Assembly (NCBI GenBank): GCA_001695595.3 | Contig: MBPM02000069.1 | Coordinates: forward strand, 414,889 to 478,888 | Source: Plasmopara viticola | Taxonomy: Eukaryota; Oomycota; Peronosporomycetes; Peronosporales; Peronosporaceae | Length of the DNA: 64,000 bases | Reading direction: 5' to 3' | Shown: in pieces, positions 10,864 through 23,624 of the stretch | Position numbering within the stretch: the first letter of the stretch is position 1 | How the letters are laid out: each line of letters begins with the position of its first letter | Program-made: the position numbers and the translations under genes | Notes under the pieces: model-generated | Told to the model about the DNA's origin: nothing | What the model saw: the letters and a program-made list of their open reading frames with translations, nothing else | Databases searched by the model: none

Positions 10864-12900
10864 AAACACGAAAACTACATCTCGATAATTGAGTTTCGAG
10901 ATATTGTGTGTTTTTAATTGACAGGAGAATGGGTGTTCAGCTTTAATAAGTGATGAAGCTTATGCACATGATCGGGCAGTACGAGTCTTTCCACGCAAAA
11001 GTTCATCCATTGTTACAGATAACACGATCAAATACAATTATGATTAGTGTTTTGCCTTGTCTCACCTTTCATGCTAAAGCATATTGTACAAGTTCTGATG
11101 TTGTACGCACGCTACTTTACGGTACCAAGTTTATCGTCTTTGTAGTACTATAAACAAGCAAGATACTACTCTACGTTTCCGATGAGAAAAGAATTTAAAG
11201 CTGGCGATTTGCGTAGCGTGTATGTACGATTTTTTAGTAATTAGCTCGGCGCTGATCTCTGTAAGTTATTTTACGTAATAATTTCCATTGTCTATATTTT
11301 AATTTTTTTAGACCTGAGCGTTACTTCTAAGGCTTCGCTGCATCACCGCTTGCTCAGTATTTGCTCAAATTCCATGCAAGCCTAAAAAAAAGCGAATTTG
11401 GCCTGGAAGAGCATACTATGTAGATCCAAATGCAGACAAGACGCATTCTGTCGAAAACCTCAAATTTTGAGCCAATCAGAAGGTAGTATTAGGCCTTTAT
11501 ATATTTAAAGGTCTTATAGTCGGGTCGGGAATAGCTAACGAAAACTGGCGGCTCCTTTGAAACTCCTCAATTCTACGCTTATCCAATAACAATCCAGCAT
11601 AAATACGTACGAGTGCGCCGAACAAGCGCTTAAGTACGTTTCAAAAAAAGGAGCGAAACTCAATTTGCATGTCGAACATAATGCGTACAAAACAAATTCG
11701 AAAATCGGAACGAATAAAAGCCACCCAATGATCAAACCACCAAATGATAAAAGACCAAGAGATTAAAAGATCAAAGGGCATGAAATTGGGGAAGGGTCGT
11801 GGTGAACTCAAAACACCAATACTAGGTCTTAGCTTTGATAATTGCAAGATCCGAACCCTCACTCGGAAAGATAGAGCATCACTGAAAGCTAAAACTTTGC
11901 CTTTGTTTTCCTAAAAAAATATTCTTAGTATAAGCCTTGCAGTCGTATTAAACAATGATGCTCGTATGGGCGCAAGTTACAAAGTGTGCCTTAGTGTATA
12001 CGACACTCTGCTTGATTTCCAATCAGTAAACAAAGGTTGGCTCGTGTTTGCAAACGCAGTAATTGAAAAAACTGGTGCAGGTGGGTAAGAGCCACTCGGT
12101 GTTATGACACGCATTACGAGCAAAGCAGTGTACGCTCCAATAAAGGTATCTACGTTGTATGCGCACAATTATTTATTTATGACTTCTTTTAGAGAAGCGC
12201 GGATCCTGACGTCTACAGGAATCGACGTCGACATTAATGTACATAGGACTGAATATAGTGAAAGTATCGTTAATGCCGTAGGTTCTGGCGTGGAGAGATG
12301 AGTGCCAAAATGACAGCGATTGCAATCCAATCAGATAGAGTGTGGATGCAGGATGCCTCAAGTATCGCTCACCTCACTATAGAGTTCAACCCACTGGGTA
12401 CTGACTGGAGACGGGTTATTGGCGATAATTATTCAGCTTGGACAAGAATAAAAGAAAATCATCCGCATTGATAGCAACATACACCTGTATGACAAGTGCA
12501 CACTCAAAAAAAATGCTGGAGCGCTTTCCACAGCGTTACAGCCATTGCGCACACAACACACAGCGCCGAGGCTAGTGCTCTACAAGAATAAAAAAAGCGA
12601 AAAAGTGCGCGAAGCAGCTAAGTTAAGCTGCAAATCTTCCAAAATTAGAGATTGTCGAAGGCGAGGGCATTTTCGACGGCGCACAACGCATGCTACTATC
12701 TTGGCATTGTTGTGTGTGGGAGTGTGTTGAGTCCCTGAAGGAGGACCACACAAGAACCATCAGGTGTATTTACAGGAATTTATCAGGTTTGAGCGATTCG
12801 GCTGACGTATTGACTCCACAATCCAATTCTAGTCCCTGTTGCAGCTACAAAGCACACTTTGTTGGAGAGTTCCGCTCTTCCAACTGCGTAAGCTCACAGT
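10864..12900. other. Unassigned sequence
   Basis: Only frames below about 75 aa occur, on both strands. No domain, LTR or spacer landmark was found. The sequence is AT-rich with scattered short A/T runs. Confidence 0.3.
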
Positions 12901-13500
12901 AGAGCCGAGCATCACGAATTGCGTGTAGAGCGACAAAGTTAACAAAGTGTAATTCAAAAACGCATTGGTAAACACTTTGCAGCTAAATAAACACCTATCT
13001 TTTACACAAAAAGAGTCGTATGGACATTGAAGTCGAAATCGACTTGCAATGTACTTGCAAAATGTGCGGTTTGTCTTCAATTTTATATTCAATAAATCTG
13101 CGATTTAGCGTCATCCCCCGGCCAATTTGATTAGCTTTACATTTAGTGTGCGGTCGACATCCAGCCAAATATGCAGCAGCACATGTACGTACTAGTCTGA
13201 GATTGGTAAACAACGGAAGGTTGCCGTCTATTTGCTTTGGTGCCACCCAATACACGGCTGCTATCACAGAGCAGACAGTGCGAACCACTGCACCAATGTC
13301 TGATATTGATACGATGAGGCGGTCGAAAAACCAAACAAACGCCATCGGCCAAAGTCTAGTAGCATCTGCCTTGTCAGAACGACGCTTGGCGCAGTATAAC
13401 TTTGATCCTTTGACCGACTACAATCCATCGATTAAGTGCTGCATGAGCTGTGGACGCTGCCTCTTCATTTGAGCAGCAGTACTAGAAATCTGTATGCCAC
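12901..13500. other. Unassigned; overlapping 108-116 aa frames on both strands
   Basis: A 116-aa minus frame (12995-13345) and a 108-aa plus frame (13146-13472) overlap. Neither has a signal peptide, a core promoter or a motif I recognise. The minus frame has a hydrophobic, Cys-containing N-terminal half. One of the two could be a relic of a gene. Length alone does not support a call. Confidence 0.25.
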
Positions 13501-16500
13501 CATTCTCGCGACGGTGGTAGAAAAAATTTGAGGATCAAGTGGGAGTAATCATTGGTTGGGTCCTAGTGGCGTGTCAGCACAAACTTGCCCGCCATCTCCC
13601 AATCACATGCGTTATTCGATACCATAGAGCATCATCGTTAAAGCCACAAGCAGTCTTCCACGTTTGTACGCGCGCGACGGTGCTACTAGTGATAGCTATC
13701 AAAAAGACCTTCGTTTAAAAGTGAACCGTAAATGCTTCGTAATCCGTGTTTCTTGAACGAAGTAGACAACGCAAACAAGGCAGACAAAAGGACGTTGCAG
13801 ACTAATTTGAAAATGTCACAGTCCCGTCTAAATAATCTTGGAGCAGTTAAAGCTGGGATAACAGTATCGGGGACATCTGCTAATTATGTCAAGTCGTCCA
13901 CGAAAATATACCCCTGTAGTGTCAAAATTTGTCAGATAGGTCCGGAAGTCTTCATGCGTACGTAGTGAATTTTATAGGGGCTCGTTAACCCTCGGGAACA
14001 GCAACGCAGTACAAGTCGAATGAATTGATAATTTGTGCTTTTGAATACGTGCAAATGAGGCGTACCCACTTGGTGAATAGACTGCTACATCTAATGCGGT
14101 TGAGCCTGCAAAACATGTAGTCTTAAATCACACGTAGATACTTTTCGATGGACTATTTGCACAGTGTGAGAATCGAAAAAAAACGTTTTCTTTCGGCGCA
14201 AATGAACGCTTTTTAAAGCATCATGTGCCTCCGGAAGTACATTGTACTTCACCTGAATAACGACCTGAGCTGATTTACGGAGTAAGCAGACGTTTTGCCA
14301 CCCATAGTAAGCAATTGTGACCGATGTTGCGGAGTTAAATACTCATATATGGCCTGCAATCGAATATTGTCTAGGAGTTTAAGCCAACACCAGCTTTGTA
14401 TTAGATTATTAGTAGAGCCTCCACCCCTGCTGATGTTGTCGGCTCATTAAGTTGGCCTTTTCGAAAGCGTGAAGTTTGTCAGGCTTGTATTAAATGAGAA
14501 CGTTATTTTACGCAAAGAATGACGACCATCTTACCTTTCTTGGGACAAGGGGAGCATATTTGTTGCCAACCTCTAGGGTGCATAGTTGCAGTAAATTACA
14601 AAGAACAAAGAATCTGGGAAGATGCACGCCGAACTTTACCTGTGCATGCTCATTGCAACTGCTGATTTGTTATAAAGTATATTTCGTTCGATAGCCTTGA
14701 CCTACTAAGGCTCTTCTTGATGCATTCAAGTCACAGATGCAGGCTGCTATCGTGACACCATTTAACCCATCGAAAAGTGTTTAGGGAGATCCACTGTACT
14801 TGTGCAGATAGTTGGCTAGGCTTCATCGCTTTCTTAAAAGCCTAATAGGGCAATGGCGTAGACAAAGTCGTGATGGTTTTTACTTTCTTGAAAGTCATTT
14901 AAACTTCATATTTGCTGACAACACAGCCAAGGTCTTCTATCTCCTCCACCTCAAAGACACAACTGTCGATGTTAGCAGTACGTCTTGTGGTCTTTACAAT
15001 CTTAAAATTTGCTTTAAGTACGACTAATTTTCTTTCTGTCGGCTATAGTAAGAAAAAATATATACAGGCGGAAGTCTTCAGTGCTCCAAACAGTTGTGTG
15101 ACCCGACAATTAAAAGCCGCTGGGGCTCTTGACAGCCCTTGTGGCATTACTAATCACTTTCGTAGCCTGCCGCTAGAATTATTGACTTCCGCGTGGTATA
15201 TCGAGCTCTCTCGTTTGATCTTCACAGAAGCCATCTATGCACTATTCAGTTAGCGTTACCTTTTCTTTGAGATAAATGTTTCGTTCATGTTAATATCGTT
15301 GCTCTGCGTATGATATGAACTAGTTGCTACTTTCCACTAGGCGTTAAAGGAAACTTGGTGACGCGTGCAAAATATGTAACTATTGTACCGCATAATTCTC
15401 TGTCTTTCGGCAAGAAGACATAGACGAGCATTCATTGCTCTCATGGCAGTGACAATTGCCTTGTCGCACAGTATTGCATGCCTAATTTTGTATATAGCTT
15501 TTCTACAAGCTAAGAGGTTAGACATTGGGTCACTGGACACGAAATCTAGTTGATCCTCTCAAAAAAAATAACCCCAGTTTGGGCTGATTTAGGATGTTAT
15601 AGCCAAGTTGCAGTGTATAAGGCTTATAAGGCTGATCACCAAATTCATCGGCTAAATGAGAATTTCTTCTATCGTCTAAGGTATTTTTATTTGTATGAAC
15701 ATCCGCTCAGTGACTTCGAGATCTTTAAGGCTTCAAATGGAGCGCACCTGGTGTGCCACGCCAACAAGTTATTAGCACGTATTTTTCTTACAAACATTTC
15801 TTAATAGTTCATAAGAGTCTTTTTAAATCTCTATGATGATAGCATTGACTTATTTCTCCATCCCGTTCCAAAGACGTGACGTGAAATGGACCTACTTATC
15901 ATCGCTTTCAATGTCCGCCGCGTCTATCTTACGACAGAGCTTTCCACTACAATGTAGCTAGCCAGCGGTCGCCCTTTGCATTGTCGACCTATTTTGACAC
16001 AACAAACTGGTCTTACTTGCTCAAGCATCAGCCGTTCCTCTTCGTCAGCATTACATAGCGATATAGAGTCTACTGCTCGCAACTGATTCTATCAACTCAA
16101 CAACGCTTTTTCAAGGTATTTCCTAATCATTGGCCAAAGTTTTGCCGCTGCCTCTCTCACCCATAGCTAATCATGGGGCAAATAAATAGCGAATGCGTTG
16201 TTGTCTCTTTTGAAGTATTCGCTTTTCAGCCGTGATAATCACCATTGCGATCATGTTGTATTCAGAAGCACTAATGATCTACTTAAAGTCTGGAAATGCC
16301 GACGTCTTTCCCACGATCGGTCTCATGAAATTGCTGTTCTAGTATGACGACTACAACTTAAAGCGGCTTGAGTTTGCGATCATGTTTCCAAAAATCACGT
16401 GGTTCGACAAGAGGTGTTGCATCCCGGTAGATGTGGGAAGCTTGAGTAGTCATCCGGAAATTGTTGTAGTATTTGTACCAACACACAGTAATACTAAGAT

Positions 16501-17328
16501 TTAAAATTGGGCAGATGTGAGTAGAAATTTTTTAAAGTCAAGCTGAAAGAGAGGCTAGCAATATGAATCGCCATTAGTAATCTATTACGCGGAATGTCGA
16601 CAAAGCAAAAAGAACTGATGCGACGAAGGTGAAAAAGTATAAATTTTAATGCTCTGCGAACAATGGCTTTTTTAATCTCAAAAAGCACCCACGTCGAGCT
16701 CCTTTACTACATTATTTACTGACTCACTTTGGAATCCGTATTAACTTCCCACTGTAGTGATCCGTCCAATAGTAGAGCGTCGATATTACTTACTGATGCC
16801 ATGACATATTTAAGCATGGGAAATAGAAGAAGTAGAATTTGGTGATTGGTATAGCCAGTGTTTGAAGTTGAAGGTTGAAAAATCTAATTTGAGGGCTAAG
16901 GCTTGCGAGTCAGGTCGTAAGCCAAATTCTTACGGTTGCGGATAATTTTAGCGCATTATTCGTACAAAATGACCAACCTCGCATAATAAGCCTCCTTTAA
17001 TTTTTTGACAACATCATCTTCCCATCCCCCTGCAACTCCGTTGGTACCCGAACTTAGCTATGTCTGTAATTGTATCAGGTCCTGGTATTTTGCCATATAT
17101 CTGAATGTTGCGGAAAACACGACGTCCTTTGGATTTGAAGTAAACGCTTATCAGGCTATTTAAAGCACCGTACTTGTCCCTTGTGGAAACTGGTGAGATG
17201 GCGAATTTAAGGTCTCAAAAAAATGCCGCTTGTACCGATTTTACTCCGGCATATATTTTTATTTAACGCATGGGGGGCTTGCACAATTTAAGCCACTCAA
17301 CGCTTGAATTGACTTTGACGAACTTAAG
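13501..17328. other. Unassigned sequence
   Basis: Only frames of 60-113 aa occur (the longest is 14912-15253 plus), without a domain or promoter. There is no similarity I can see to the GH12 spacer or to the Gypsy and Copia elements elsewhere in the window. Old, unalignable transposon DNA is the default reading. Confidence 0.3.
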
Positions 17329-20300
17329 TGACGGGTCTGTCGTCACTGGCAAGTTTGCCGGTAGCAGCTATTACGCTATATACTTACATCTTTCTAAGAA
17401 GATATAGGCATTAGTACTATCCATAGGAATAGGCGATTATAACCCGAAAAGAGCCCTAGATGTCTCACAATCAGTGAGAATCAAGAGACCTTATTGATTG
17501 AAAAACTTCAGAATGTGTAAAATTCCAGATGGAGCTAAGAAGGATGGTAGTTCTTTAAGATGGTAGCAGTACATGGGTGGGAGCCACCAGTTAAATTTCG
17601 TGAAAGCTCTCTGTTTGTTATCCTTTTTACATTTGCTTTGAGCAACTAGCACTCCTCTTTATGCACCAACTTTGCCCCGCTCGCCGCCCAAGCCTCGTTC
17701 GACGACCAACCTTTGGTAATGTTCCTCCGCGACTTTTTCGTAGTAGCACTTGTCGTGTGAAACTCAGAAGATCAAGGCAAGGCTGATCGTGGTGACACGG
17801 TAAGCAGCGAGTCATCCTGTACTTCTTGGTACAAGCCACAAAGTGAAAAGTATTCGAGTACGAAAGAAAGTCTCTCAGCACGAACGTAACGTTCAGGGGT
17901 TGGTCAGTGTGGTTGCGCGCTGGTACGGTACTAATGTCTAGACCTCCTTCAGTTGGTCTGAACTTTAGCTATCTTTCCTTCCGGTATATCTCTGTTTTGC
18001 TGTCAAAAAACATGAAGAATAAGTTCCAGATAAATTCTTCACTTGGTTATTCTTGATCTATTCAATACTACTGAACTGTTACGTTCAGCTTTGTTGTATA
18101 GGCAAACGAAAGGCGCAGTGAACCCTCAAACCTGTTTATAAGGTTTTTAGAAGCCGTAATAAGGAGTTCGAATGCTTCGGAAGGACCAGGACTTAACATT
18201 GGTGAAACAGCTGAAATTTGCCTTGATCATTCGAAGCAAAATAAGAATTGAGGTGGCGGAGATTTAGTGTAAGACTTCACTAAATTTTTAGAGCCCCATT
18301 TTTAGCAAGTCTTAGAGCTTTTGAAAGTCCGTTAGACCACTCTATCCATTAATCCATAAAGCGTAAAGTGTCAAACAAAATTCAATCAGTTTCGTATTTG
18401 TTCTTGAGGTTTGATAAGGTCTGCTAGATAATAAAAAAACGCTAAAAAGTCCAGCAAGTGTGGCTTGACATAGAGGCCGCAAGGCTGAGCGCACACTTTC
18501 AAACCCAAGACCTCGTCAACACAGCCAAAGAAGTGCTTTAGACGACAATGAAACTTAACGGTCAACGTCGCGCCTAAGTTCACGAGCGCCGACTCTGTAT
18601 ATTGCGGCCTGTACTAACGGTCAGGTGAATTTTCAACCGCTCAGGCTAATTTGCCCTTTTACGCTGTCTTGACTGCCTAACGACGTCTTCCTTCTTGCTG
18701 GTGAAGTCATTAACCCTTCGTGGGAGATCTGTGTGGCCGGAGAGCGTGAAGGATGCTCGATCTCGGGCATATTACGCGTCCGTGGCAACGCGTAAAGGTT
18801 CTCTTCCTCCTCTAGAGGAATGGAAATCTCAGGATAAGACACACCATCCATGCAGCAACTACCGCTGCATTTTAGTTAGCAACAACAGCAGTATTAGGCC
18901 CAGAAAAAAAACGCAAGCCGAAATACAACAGGCTTACGAGCGCTTCGAGTTTTGTTGCATCAAAAGGCGAGCAGAAGATTTTTTTTTTGTCTCTGAAGAA
19001 GATTTGGCGAAGTATTGATATATGGATTTTCGCAACGGAACATTATTACGTCAATAAGCGACAATTTATGACAACAGAGCCGTCAATATCTGTGACGCTT
19101 ATCTCAAGTACTTAGACAAATTCGTACTAGTTTGATACTTTGCCTTTATAGCCGACCGTGAGCGCATTAATGTGCACAATACATTGACACTATTTAGGAG
19201 TCAATTGCGTACACGCTTCGTGCTCAAGGGTTTCGAGTATGATCTTCAAGAGCAGATGGTGTCTTCAATTGAATTGTAAATTGGTAGGTGTGAAAAGTGG
19301 TTCTGCTTCCAGAATGGATTGCAGGAAGAGAACGATAAAAATTAAGAGAGTGTGTCCGGGTACTCTCCAGGAGGTACTAAATCTTGCCTCCACATCGACT
19401 CTCGGATAGAACAAATCGTAAATCGGTCAAGAGGTGCCCATCGAACCAGGTTATCGTGCTGAGATGTTACGACTTCAGAATCCAAAACGTTTTAAAACGA
19501 GAAGGGACAAGAAAGACAAGAGCGACAACTAGACTCAATCGCCAGAGTGTTACAATTGTGGCGTGGTCGGCCACATACCACCGCAATCTATCGCTCAAAA
19601 ATGAGAAAAAAAAAAAGATGAACGATACGCATTTTTCGAAGCAGAAGCCCAAGCCTTTGTAGATGATGGTCAAGAGAGACACATTACCGTCTACATCGGC
19701 AATTGATGTAGTCTTAACGGTGTATCCAAAAACTTGGTTAAGCGACCAAGGGTGAGGTGATGAATGTCGACCTTAGATTTGACCAGGTTGCTCATTGACC
19801 CTGGCGATGTGTTCTTATGAATCTGCAGATTTCTTGTTTGACATCGAAAACGTTTCAAGTCATGCCTATTTCTGAAATTAAGAATGTTATCATCGGCATG
19901 ATGTTGCGTCGTGAACGAATTCCTGATAAGAGCTGGACTACAGGCGCATGCCTCCTCGCATCGACACGAAGCACCACACGGCAATTCAACCAAAATCGCA
20001 GAACCAATGTCCGTCTTAATAATCTTCCGGGCAATGCAAGGCTTGCATATGATAAGATAAACAAGTCTGCGACATTAGATTCCTACCAACGACAAAACTA
20101 CCACGGCCGTCAAGGAATGACGCACCTAATTTGTTTCTACTAGCTTTGGTAATGTTGCGCCACTTCAAAGACATTTGAGCTGTCTTCATCGTCAACCCGC
20201 ATTTTTGTAGAGAATCGACTGCTTCAAGAATCAAAGGTGGGAATTGCTAGCGAACAATCCGGCGGATGAAATGCTATGTAAGAACGCGGGCACAGTATTT

Positions 20301-21130
20301 TGCACAGAGCTTCCTAGCGAGACATATCGAGTACGGGAAGGCGTTAAGCACCGAGTATTTCCCAAGCTTGGTACCAAGCCGATATCTGTGTAACAATGGC
20401 GACGGAGTCCTGAACAGCGCTGGACAATCCGAGAATGGATCAAAGAGATGGTGCAAACAGACATTTTTTGACCAAGTACTTCTGCCTTTAAACAATGATG
20501 TTTTGTGCCAAGAAGTCTGTAAGTTGGCGCATTGTGCACGAGTAGTGTCAGCTACATCCAGCAACAATCTTGTCGGCGATATTGATGCCGCGTAAGGAAG
20601 ACACCTTTGACGTCATGTTCAACAGTCATTGGTTTGAATGCAGGGGCCTACTTTAAGCTTTGTATCGGTGTAATTGCAAGAATTAAATATCCCATTTACC
20701 GCATTTTTTACCCCTGATGAACCAAGCGGAAATCCACCTGGTCCGTTTAACTGGCTTTTGCGGAAAGACTTTCGAGATTGTAGGAAGGTAATGAGAATCT
20801 ACTTTGACGACATGTACTTGTTCACTTAAAGTAATGGTTGAAGCAGACCCCGTTACGGCTTTAGATCGTGTACAAAAAGGTGTAAGAAACAGCGACTTTG
20901 TCCAAATGCCAGTTCTGCATGATTAGATCCCATACCGAGGAGGCTTTGCCGGGCGAATAATCTTCTTAATACAGTTAAAGTTATCGCAGAATGGCCTGAG
21001 CTCAGAAGGAAGAAGCAGACGGAGTGCTTCAAGGCACTAGAGTCAATGTCCAGAACTTTGCGCAATTTGCATAACGACAGTATCGAAAAATTCGTTTTCG
21101 AAAAGCAATAGAGTTCTCGGACAGTCAACT
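17329..21130 (+). mobile_element. Gypsy retrotransposon, 5' LTR through RT, 3' part missing, decayed
   Basis: The left end (about 17329-18090) matches the LTR of the element at 30623: 'ggcaagtttgccgg', 'attagtactatc', 'ataggcgattata', 'agatgtctcacaatcagt' and 'tggtagcagta' occur in the same order and spacing. Internal matches continue: the gag region 18440-18660 aligns with 31710-31920, and the RT region 20840-21100 ('agcagaccccgttacggcttt') aligns with 33930-34180. The element stops near 21130, before RNase H and integrase. Coding frames are broken throughout; the largest remaining frames are about 108 aa. Boundaries are approximate, since no clear target duplication is visible. Confidence 0.7.
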
Positions 21131-21544
21131 ACGCTGCTTCACCGAACTTTATTCGACGGCTTATCTAAAATTCAATATGAGCACTTGGTCTTATCCAGGT
21201 ACATAAAATACTTACAAAGGAAAGTTTGCATCAAAACCAGCTTGGCGGTTGCTGATACTTGATTCAATATTTTCTGGCACTTGATCGCCTCAACGCATCG
21301 TTTGCAAATTGAAAGAACGAGTGGATTGAGGTCCGAGGAGCCGACTTGCTTCGGTTTCTTCAATATATATACAGCGCTTGCGCCCTTTGAGAAAGTCGCA
21401 TTGCTTCTGGCATACACAGCCTGCATCAGGATGCCTCAGATATTTGCAATAAAATTGAGCTCCGGGGACATCACAGGACACACTATAATTATAATTTTCG
21501 TACTTGAAAGCTAGCTCATCATTTACGAGGTATAAAACATTGTC
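21131..21544. other. Unassigned; Cys-rich minus-strand frame
   Basis: On minus, 21290-21613 encodes a 107-aa frame with GCVCQKQCDFLKGRKRC, a cluster of four Cys. A second frame at 21172-21426 overlaps it. The first frame runs into the LINE fragment, so its start is not natural. It may be the end of an unidentified transposon protein. I do not recognise it. Confidence 0.25.
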
Positions 21545-21551
21545 TTGTTGA

Positions 21552-21966
21552 TCTGTGATGAGCGGCCGCTGAGACTTCGACTGACACAAGCTCGCTGGCG
21601 CCTGTTTGGCCATGTACTTCGCCGCAATCCCGACATTCCAGCTAACCTCCAGATGCGTGCCTACTTCTTCTCCACCGCAGCAAAATGGCGCGGACGTCCC
21701 CGCACCACGCTCCCCTCAACACTCGACCACAACCTTGTTACCCGTGGCTCCGGCTTTCGACTCCGGATAGCACAAGACCTCGAAGTGGTACGTACCCTTG
21801 CACAAGACCGAAAGAAATGGAAGACCCTCACGACCTCGGTGCTGGATGCACTGCCCGCCGAACGAGACCCGACGTATGCGGACACCACTCTATGCCGTGG
21901 ACAAGCCAGACTGAGCCTAGCACGTGCATAACTTGGCAACGCGATAACGTAATACATTACATTACA
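21552..21966 (+). mobile_element. RTE-like LINE, 3' end with ORF C-terminus and short-repeat tail
   Basis: The frame (stop at 21931) contains ARWRLFGHVLRR, the R-x-RW-x-GHV-x-R motif common after the reverse transcriptase of RTE-like LINEs, then WRGRPRTTL and a basic C-terminus. It ends in a tandem (ATTAC)n tail, as RTE-type elements do. TTGTTGA at 21545-21551 and 21967-21973 may be a 7-bp target duplication around a 5'-truncated insertion. Its last 150 bp or so is shared with the SINE tails at 6493 and 10523, so it is a good candidate for the autonomous partner. Confidence 0.7.
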
Positions 21967-21973
21967 TTGTTGA

Positions 21974-22861
21974 AAAACGGGCAATTATAGTCGGTTAGCG
22001 GTTGCAAATGGGAATGTGAGGTAGCCACGTACTTGCTCGCCAGCAAAGATCAACCACAATGGACCCAGGCACCGTTTGTTGATCGTTTGCTCGCGCCTAA
22101 TATTAAATCAGCTGTAGCGCATGCTGTCTAGGCCCATAAGATTCCACTTCTTCTCACAAAGAGCATCACGTTGCGCCACTCAATGGCGTCATGGCACTTA
22201 TTTGTGGCTCGCGGTGGACAATGATACGCTTAGTATACTTTAGCCGATCCACGGATGGTGTGCTGCACATTTTGAGCTGCGCATAAGCCCGAACCTTGTC
22301 TTCGACCTTGACAGCTTTCATCTTACCCGATGAAAGTGACCGGATGATGCTACGCTTAACTCGTTCGTCGCATTCTTTGGGATCCCGCGGCGACAAGGGC
22401 GCTTAGCCTATGCACCACCTACTAATAAGTCGAGCGGGAGGGACTGGTAGATTAAGCAATGGTACGAAAAGACAAATCGGCTTTTGCAAAAGTTCAGAAT
22501 TTTCGTTTGCGCGGCACCCATACTTGGCGATGTGAAAAGCATAATAAGCGTACCTAACGAGGACCGTATTCCATGAACCATTCTTTTGGATACACATTTC
22601 GACTGGGAATCACACTTATTCAACACTCCTACTCCCGCCTTTTAGTCCTTGTAGTGGTCCAGTCACTACTCGATGGTGCTTCAGCATACTAGTGTTAAAG
22701 TAATACGTAAATCTTTAATTTAATGCTTTGTTATTTCACCATGTAGCGAAAGTTAATCGTCGAATCATCAGAATTACAATACGAAATATGTATCGACCTT
22801 ATGCATGTATTTTTCAAAGCTGAGCCGTCGCGACTTCCCATTTAAACCTCAAATTTCGATA
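21974..22861. other. Unassigned sequence upstream of the GPI-type gene
   Basis: Minus frames of 64-76 aa (22166-22396, 22403-22597, 22408-22626) overlap and have no recognised domain. The final 150 bp before 22862 is AT-rich and presumably contains the promoter of the following gene. I do not see a clear INR-FPR pair in it. Confidence 0.3.
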
Positions 22862-23554
22862 ATGATCCCGTGTCAAGTACCGCGATTGTCTCTAGCTGGG
22901 ACTGCAGCGTCTTCCCTGTTGCTATTTGGTCAAGCTCATGGTGGGTCGGCAGTCTACAAACTTCACACGGACTCATCCTGTTCCTCATCACCCACCATCA
23001 TCGGATTTCAAGAAACGCTATCATCTTCTTGCTCTGCGATAACTACATGCTCAAGCGTCAACATCAAGGGTGAAGAATTGTATTGGGACCGAGTGTGTGC
23101 ATCTGACAAGTACGATACACTGTCCGCTGCTGCCTATGAAAACAAGCCGTACGTTTTAATGGAGATCTATGAGTCAGGGGCAAACTGCAAGAAGCTGCTA
23201 TCAGGCGCGGCGTTCCTTGCTGATGGCACCTGTTTAATTATTGACAACGGCGCCTCCACAATGAAAGTGAGTCTTTTTGCAAACGGATCGGCAACATTCC
23301 TTACGTATCGTGGAAGTAGTTGCAGTGGCACAGCCGTGAGGAACACTGTCGTCACAAAAGCTTCAATCACGAGTCACTCCTGTGAAAATGGAGCTCTCCA
23401 GTTCTATTCAAGCAGCGCTACCACTTCATCGGTACCCACAACAGACAGTTCTCGTAAGACCGTGTCAACATCGACATCCCAATCGGCACCATATTTGTTT
23501 AAGGCAATTGCAGCAATCACAGCAACGCTGGCACTGGCCATTACGCTATATTAA
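22862..23554 (+). CDS. Secreted Cys-rich protein with probable GPI anchor
   Basis: The predicted protein is 230 aa. I placed the start at the Met in MIPCQVPRLSLAGTAAS because a signal peptide (cleavage near residue 25-29, AHG or GSA) follows at once. The Met 19 codons upstream would add a charged leader. The mature part has eight Cys (40, 57, 63, 79, 109, 124, 154, 174) and one N-glycosylation site (N141-G-S). A Ser/Thr-rich stalk (about 184-208) precedes a hydrophobic C-terminal segment (211-230), the layout of a GPI-anchored surface protein. I do not recognise a catalytic family. The spaced cysteines suggest a disulfide-bonded extracellular domain. It is single-copy in the window and its tail end faces the next gene (23625) with only 70 bp between. 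Confidence 0.8.
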   Translation: MIPCQVPRLSLAGTAASSLLLFGQAHGGSAVYKLHTDSSCSSSPTIIGFQETLSSSCSAITTCSSVNIKGEELYWDRVCASDKYDTLSAAAYENKPYVLMEIYESGANCKKLLSGAAFLADGTCLIIDNGASTMKVSLFANGSATFLTYRGSSCSGTAVRNTVVTKASITSHSCENGALQFYSSSATTSSVPTTDSSRKTVSTSTSQSAPYLFKAIAAITATLALAITLY

Positions 23555-23624
23555 TCCCGACAGAGCTGTTGCATGCTAAAGAAATCTTGTACAAATTGCG
23601 TATGGTAAAAGCGCACTTTTTCGG

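Noticed and set aside
12995..13472. Candidate gene on either strand
   Set aside because: The two frames overlap, with no domain, promoter or conservation available to choose between them.
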